Of a stretch of 7,761 bases of DNA, positions 5,693 through 7,761 are shown in pieces. This DNA is from Kiloniellales bacterium. GTDB taxonomy: Bacteria; Pseudomonadota; Alphaproteobacteria; Kiloniellales; JAKSBE01. A program made the position numbers and the translations under genes. The stretch spans positions 1-7,761 of the forward strand of contig JASJAL010000097.1 in NCBI GenBank assembly GCA_030067055.1, written 5' to 3'. Each line of letters starts with the position of its first letter. Position 1 is the stretch's first letter. A model generated the notes under the pieces. That model had not been told where the DNA came from. It saw only the letters and a list, made by a program, of their open reading frames with translations, and searched no databases.

Positions 5693-6138
5693 CCATCACC
5701 GGCAAGTGGGCTGCCGCCCTGCTGGTCGCCCTGTTCCTGTCACTGGGGGCGAACCTCTTCCTGGGCGGCCTTTTCGCCGGCGGCGCGCTGCGCGGCGGCG
5801 GCGAACAGCCGCGGCAGGCCCGCGCACTGGCCACCTTCCTGCGCAGCCTGCCCGAGGAGGCTCGTCCGGTGCTGCGCGAGCACTTCCGGGAGCGCCGGCC
5901 CGAGCTGCGGGCGAAGATCATGGCGGTGGCCGAGGCCCGCGGCCAGGTCGCCGACCTGCTGGCGCGCGAGGACCTGGACCGGGCCCGCCTCGATGCCGCC
6001 TTCGTCGAGCTGCGGGCGCGGACGGCGGCGGTCCAGACCCTGCTCCACGAGATCGTTGCCGAGGCCATGGTCGATCTCCCGCCCGAGGTACGCGCCAAGT
6101 GGCAGCCCCGCTGGAGCCCGGAACGCTGGCTCAAGTAA
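5689..6138 (+). CDS. Periplasmic heavy-metal sensor-like protein (CnrX/CpxP type)
   Basis: This 149-residue protein has an uncleaved N-terminal TM anchor (about 8-31) followed by a mainly alpha-helical, charged periplasmic domain. Helices at about 42-56, 59-93 and 96-128 suggest the helical-hairpin fold of the CnrX/Spy/CpxP-like 'metal resistance' family. LPEEARPVLREHFRERRPEL and the later LPPEVRAKW resemble the paired 'LP' elements of that family. Possible metal ligands are few: His65, His120, Met78 and Met127, with no Cys. The multi-His site of CnrX is therefore not fully present. It probably perceives an envelope signal, either metal or misfolded protein, and relieves the preceding candidate anti-sigma factor. 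It overlaps that gene by 4 nt (ATGA) and is the last gene of the operon, followed by a terminator-like hairpin. Family confidence is fair; the ligand is unknown. Confidence 0.75.
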   Translation: MTITGKWAAALLVALFLSLGANLFLGGLFAGGALRGGGEQPRQARALATFLRSLPEEARPVLREHFRERRPELRAKIMAVAEARGQVADLLAREDLDRARLDAAFVELRARTAAVQTLLHEIVAEAMVDLPPEVRAKWQPRWSPERWLK

Positions 6139-6179
6139 CGCCTGGTCCATTGGCCGGTCGACCCAGGCCGGAAAAGCGG

Positions 6180-6222
6180 CCGCGAAAAGGCTTGTCGATC
6201 AGTTCCGTTCGCGGTTTCTTGT
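6180..6222 (+). terminator. Candidate intrinsic terminator of the ECF operon
   Basis: CCGCGAA at 6180-6186 pairs perfectly with TTCGCGG at 6208-6214 and is followed at once by TTTCTTGT. The 21-nt loop is long, with a small inner GG/CC pairing possible. It starts 41 nt after the sensor gene's stop and ends 20 nt before the tRNA, the expected place for the operon to end. Confidence 0.55.
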
Positions 6223-6242
6223 CCGGCCGAGAGCCTGCGGTA

Positions 6243-6319
6243 GGGCCCGTAGCTCAACTGGTTAGAGCCGGCCGCTCATAACGGTCTGGTTGCAGGTTCG
6301 AGTCCTGCCGGGCCCACCA
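6243..6319 (+). tRNA. tRNA with CAU anticodon, most likely tRNA-Ile2 (lysidine type)
   Basis: A complete cloverleaf is visible: acceptor 6243-6249 with 6309-6315 (7 perfect pairs), D stem 6252-6255 with 6265-6268, anticodon stem 6270-6274 with 6282-6286 (one G-U), anticodon loop CTCATAA (CAT at 6277-6279), T stem 6292-6296 with 6304-6308 around TTCGAGT, discriminator A and an encoded CCA. It is not initiator tRNA: bases 1 and 72 pair, and there is no GGG/CCC in the anticodon stem. C4-G69 and C5-G68 in the acceptor match determinants reported for TilS on E. coli tRNA-Ile2, so AUA-reading tRNA-Ile2 is favoured over elongator tRNA-Met. The gene itself is certain; the isotype is probable. Confidence 0.95.
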
Positions 6320-6323
6320 TTCA

Positions 6324-6353
6324 GTCTCGCTGTGGCGGAGACCGTCTTCGTTT
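6324..6353 (+). terminator. Weak hairpin after the tRNA
   Basis: GTCTCGC at 6324-6330 pairs with 6335-6342 (GCGGAGAC), with one bulged G and a TGTG loop. It is followed by a partly T-rich stretch (CGTCTTCGTTT). It may end tRNA transcription, but the stem and tail are both imperfect. Confidence 0.35.
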
Positions 6354-6492
6354 GCGGGTGAAGACACGCAGTTTCCGGGGGTATCGCTCAGTCAGCCGCG
6401 TCGTGGTTCTGGGGAGGACAGCCGCAAAGGGCTGAATTTGCCAAAGAGTCTCTGTCGGGCGAATTTTGCCTCCGGAACTTGGAGATATCGGC
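6354..6492. other. Stretch without a convincing gene
   Basis: Together with the recombinase relic, this makes up most of the 450-bp gap between the tRNA and the SDR gene. A minus-strand frame (6321-6605) overlaps the relic in a different phase and gives a protein with no recognisable domain and a tRNA-proximal end. Base composition is less G+C-rich than in the flanking genes. It is probably decayed DNA lying downstream of the former recombinase gene. Confidence 0.4.
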
Positions 6493-6663
6493 TTAGGCTG
6501 AAGGCTTCGATCCCAGCAGTCGTCGCTGTTGTTCCCAGCAGGTTGGCGAGCGACAGCGCAGAAGCCTTTCGGCCATAAGCTCAAACGGCTGCCGTCCCTG
6601 AACAATGGGTTCGACGATGTCCGGCGCCAAGAAGGCGAGGGGGATGGTGCGGGTGATGTCGGA
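6493..6663 (-). pseudogene. C-terminal relic of a site-specific (serine-type) recombinase
   Basis: The minus-strand frame ending with TAA at 6493 encodes SDITRTIPLAFLAPDIVE, then GRQPFEL and WEQQRRLLG. This pattern (LAPDIVEAIL..GRQP...L......W..QR..LG) is familiar from the extreme C-terminus of recombinase-family proteins in alphaproteobacteria. Only about 57 residues are left. The catalytic resolvase domain and the central recombinase domain are missing, because the region upstream on that strand runs into the promoter and start of the SDR gene. An in-frame ATG at 6687 could start a 64-residue product, but there is no sign it is functional. The relic lies about 170 bp from the tRNA, a common integration site, so it probably marks an old mobile-element event. 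Family recognition is from memory of the motif, not from a search. Confidence 0.6.
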
Positions 6664-6720
6664 GGGATGCCGTCTGACCCCTTTCATTTCACCGGCTTGC
6701 GCCTGTTGTCCGCGCCGCGC

Positions 6721-6765
6721 TTGTCCTCCCTTCGCCAGCCGCTAGGCTAACTGCAAAACAGGAGG
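6721..6765 (+). promoter_or_regulatory. Putative promoter and ribosome site of the SDR gene
   Basis: TTGTCC at 6721-6726 and TAGGCT at 6743-6748 (16-bp spacer) form a sigma70-like pair, matching four and three of six consensus bases. A strong AGGAGG at 6760-6765 lies 7 nt before the ATG at 6773 and fixes that start. The promoter call is tentative; the ribosome site is clear. Confidence 0.4.
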
Positions 6766-6772
6766 TTGCTAC

Positions 6773-7612
6773 ATGGCTCACCCTGCACTCATTTCTGACT
6801 CGGTCGCAGTCGTCACCGGCGGAGCCTCGGGGATTGGGCTGGCTGCGGCGACGAGGTTCGCCGGCATGGGCATGCGGCTGGTGATCGTCGACCGCGCCGA
6901 AGACAAGCTGGCCGCCGCGGCAAGCGACCTTCGCGCTGCGGGCGCCGCGGACGTCATGACGTCCGCGGCGGATATCTCCGACCGCGCGCAAGTCGAGGCG
7001 CTTGAGAAAGCGGTGACCGACCGCTTCGGCGGCACGGACATTCTGATGAACAACGCCGGAATCGGCGGACGATCGTCTTGCCTCGGCCCGCTTGAGGACT
7101 GGCAAGCGATACTGGGTGTCAACCTCTGGGGCGCGATTCACGGCACGCAAGCCTTCGCGCCCGGCATGGTCGCGCGGGGTCGTCCGGGCGCGGTCATCAA
7201 CACCGGCTCCAAACAGGGTATCACCACGCCCCCCGGCAACCCTGCCTACAACGTCTCTAAAGCGGCACTCAAAGCCTTCAGCGAGGCGCTCGCCCATGAA
7301 CTTCGCAACACCGAGGGCTGCCGCATCACCGCCCACCTGCTGATCCCGGGTTTCGTGTTCACCGGCATGACTGGGCGTTCCGAAAAACCGCCCGCCGCCT
7401 GGACGGCCGATCAGACTGCGGCATTTTTCATAGAGTGCCTGGGCCGCGGTGACTTCTACATTCTTTGCCCCGACAACGACGTTCCCCGCGAGCTCGACGA
7501 AAAACGCATGGCCTGGGCCATGGGCGACATCATCGAGAACCGCCCGGCGCTTAGCCGCTGGCATCCCGACTACGCGGATGCCTTCGCCGCCTTCATCGAC
7601 GACAAGGGCTAG
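6773..7612 (+). CDS. Classical short-chain dehydrogenase/reductase (SDR), NAD-type
   Basis: This 279-residue protein has the full classical SDR plan. The Rossmann motif is TGGASGIG (15-22); the NNAG motif is at 93-96. The catalytic set is N117, S146, Y159 and K163, with the usual 13-residue Ser-to-Tyr spacing and YNVSK. Asp40 at the end of the second strand (LVIVD) and Asp67 (AADIS) favour NAD(H) over NADP(H). A PG motif at 192-193 precedes the substrate-binding loop. The C-terminal part (SRWHPDYADAFAAF, 261-274) is longer than the 250-residue core and is shared by a subset of SDRs. It would oxidise or reduce an alcohol/carbonyl substrate in the cytoplasm; the substrate cannot be named. It appears monocistronic, with its own ribosome site. 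It is convergent with the gene at the window end and separated from it by 21 nt. Family certain, substrate unknown. Confidence 0.95.
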   Translation: MAHPALISDSVAVVTGGASGIGLAAATRFAGMGMRLVIVDRAEDKLAAAASDLRAAGAADVMTSAADISDRAQVEALEKAVTDRFGGTDILMNNAGIGGRSSCLGPLEDWQAILGVNLWGAIHGTQAFAPGMVARGRPGAVINTGSKQGITTPPGNPAYNVSKAALKAFSEALAHELRNTEGCRITAHLLIPGFVFTGMTGRSEKPPAAWTADQTAAFFIECLGRGDFYILCPDNDVPRELDEKRMAWAMGDIIENRPALSRWHPDYADAFAAFIDDKG

Positions 7613-7633
7613 ACGAACCGCCGCCGGAGTCCC

Positions 7634-7761
7634 TCACCTGGGGTCGAGCTGAAGCAGGAGGACGCTGTCCGTCTGCTCTTGGGTCACAACCAGCAAGGCG
7701 GCCCCGTTGGGGCTCTGCTCGGCCGCGATGAAGCGCAAGGACTCGGGCTCGAGGTCGCCGA
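7634..7761 (-). CDS. C-terminal end of a choice-of-anchor I-like / alkaline phosphatase-like secreted protein (partial)
   Basis: The minus strand is open from the window edge to a TGA at 7634-7636 and gives the last 41 residues of a protein. The segment GDLEPESLRFIAAEQSPNGA, followed by ALLVVTQEQTDSVLLLQL, resembles the closing strand pattern (GPEGL.FI.A..SPNG.PLL.V..E.S..) of choice-of-anchor I family proteins. These are extracellular beta-propeller proteins, sometimes annotated as alkaline phosphatase. Glu-Ser replaces the usual Glu-Gly. Only the end is visible, so the domain content and signal peptide cannot be judged. Codon use is typical of the window, which supports a real gene. Confidence 0.55.
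   Translation of the reverse strand, partial: GDLEPESLRFIAAEQSPNGAALLVVTQEQTDSVLLLQLDPR

Noticed and set aside
6321..6605. Minus-strand 94-codon frame next to the tRNA
   Set aside because: It has no domain and overlaps the recombinase relic in a different phase. It is best explained as decayed downstream sequence.
6672..6684. GTCTGACCCCTTT, like half of palindromic repeats seen near some REP-associated transposases
   Set aside because: Only one half is present and no partner or transposase is nearby. A chance match is likely.
6689..7564. Minus-strand open frame of 291 codons opposite the SDR gene
   Set aside because: It is antisense to the complete SDR motif set and has no domain or ribosome site of its own.
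1..7761. CRISPR array
   Set aside because: No regularly spaced direct repeats with unique spacers are seen. The only regular repeats are the 75-bp coding units at 4134-4508, which have no spacers.

Overview
The window is high-GC DNA (about two thirds G+C by eye, with strongly G/C-ending codons) and reads as an alphaproteobacterial chromosome, perhaps a Rhodospirillales-like lineage. The support is the ECF sigma factor beside a small 'GADLATWP' membrane protein, a Tad-like von Willebrand A protein, and a tRNA(CAU) with an encoded CCA end. The lineage is an inference; no rRNA or other marker gene is present.

Layout. (1) 1-144: downstream flank of the first gene, with a perfect 28-bp palindrome at the window edge and a second GC-rich hairpin. 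(2) 145-1464, minus: a Tad/TadG-like membrane-anchored von Willebrand A protein with an Asp tract. (3) 1465-1700: a divergent intergenic region with a strikingly AT-rich core. (4) About 1701-2444, plus: a TauE/SafE-family membrane transporter, followed at 2524-3408 by an RNase Z-like metallo-beta-lactamase-fold hydrolase. (5) 3550-6138, plus: five tightly spaced genes that look like one operon. They encode a secreted four-EF-hand protein, a secreted basic protein of 25-residue tandem repeats, an ECF sigma factor, a one-TM candidate anti-sigma factor, and a one-TM CnrX/CpxP-like periplasmic sensor. A candidate intrinsic terminator follows at 6180-6222. (6) 6243-6319: a CAU tRNA, most likely tRNA-Ile2. 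(7) 6320-6772: a poorly coding stretch that holds the C-terminal relic of a site-specific recombinase on the minus strand. (8) 6773-7612, plus: a classical NAD-type SDR oxidoreductase. (9) 7634-7761, minus: the C-terminal end of a protein that resembles choice-of-anchor I family proteins and runs off the window.

The most interesting unit is the 3550-6138 operon. Its sigma, anti-sigma and sensor part has the logic of a Cnr-type envelope or metal-sensing switch. Here it is joined to two exported proteins, a Ca2+-binding EF-hand protein and an Arg/Gly/Ser-rich repeat protein. This suggests an envelope-stress or divalent-cation response in which the secreted proteins are either the output or part of the sensing. 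That function is inferred from gene order and domains only.
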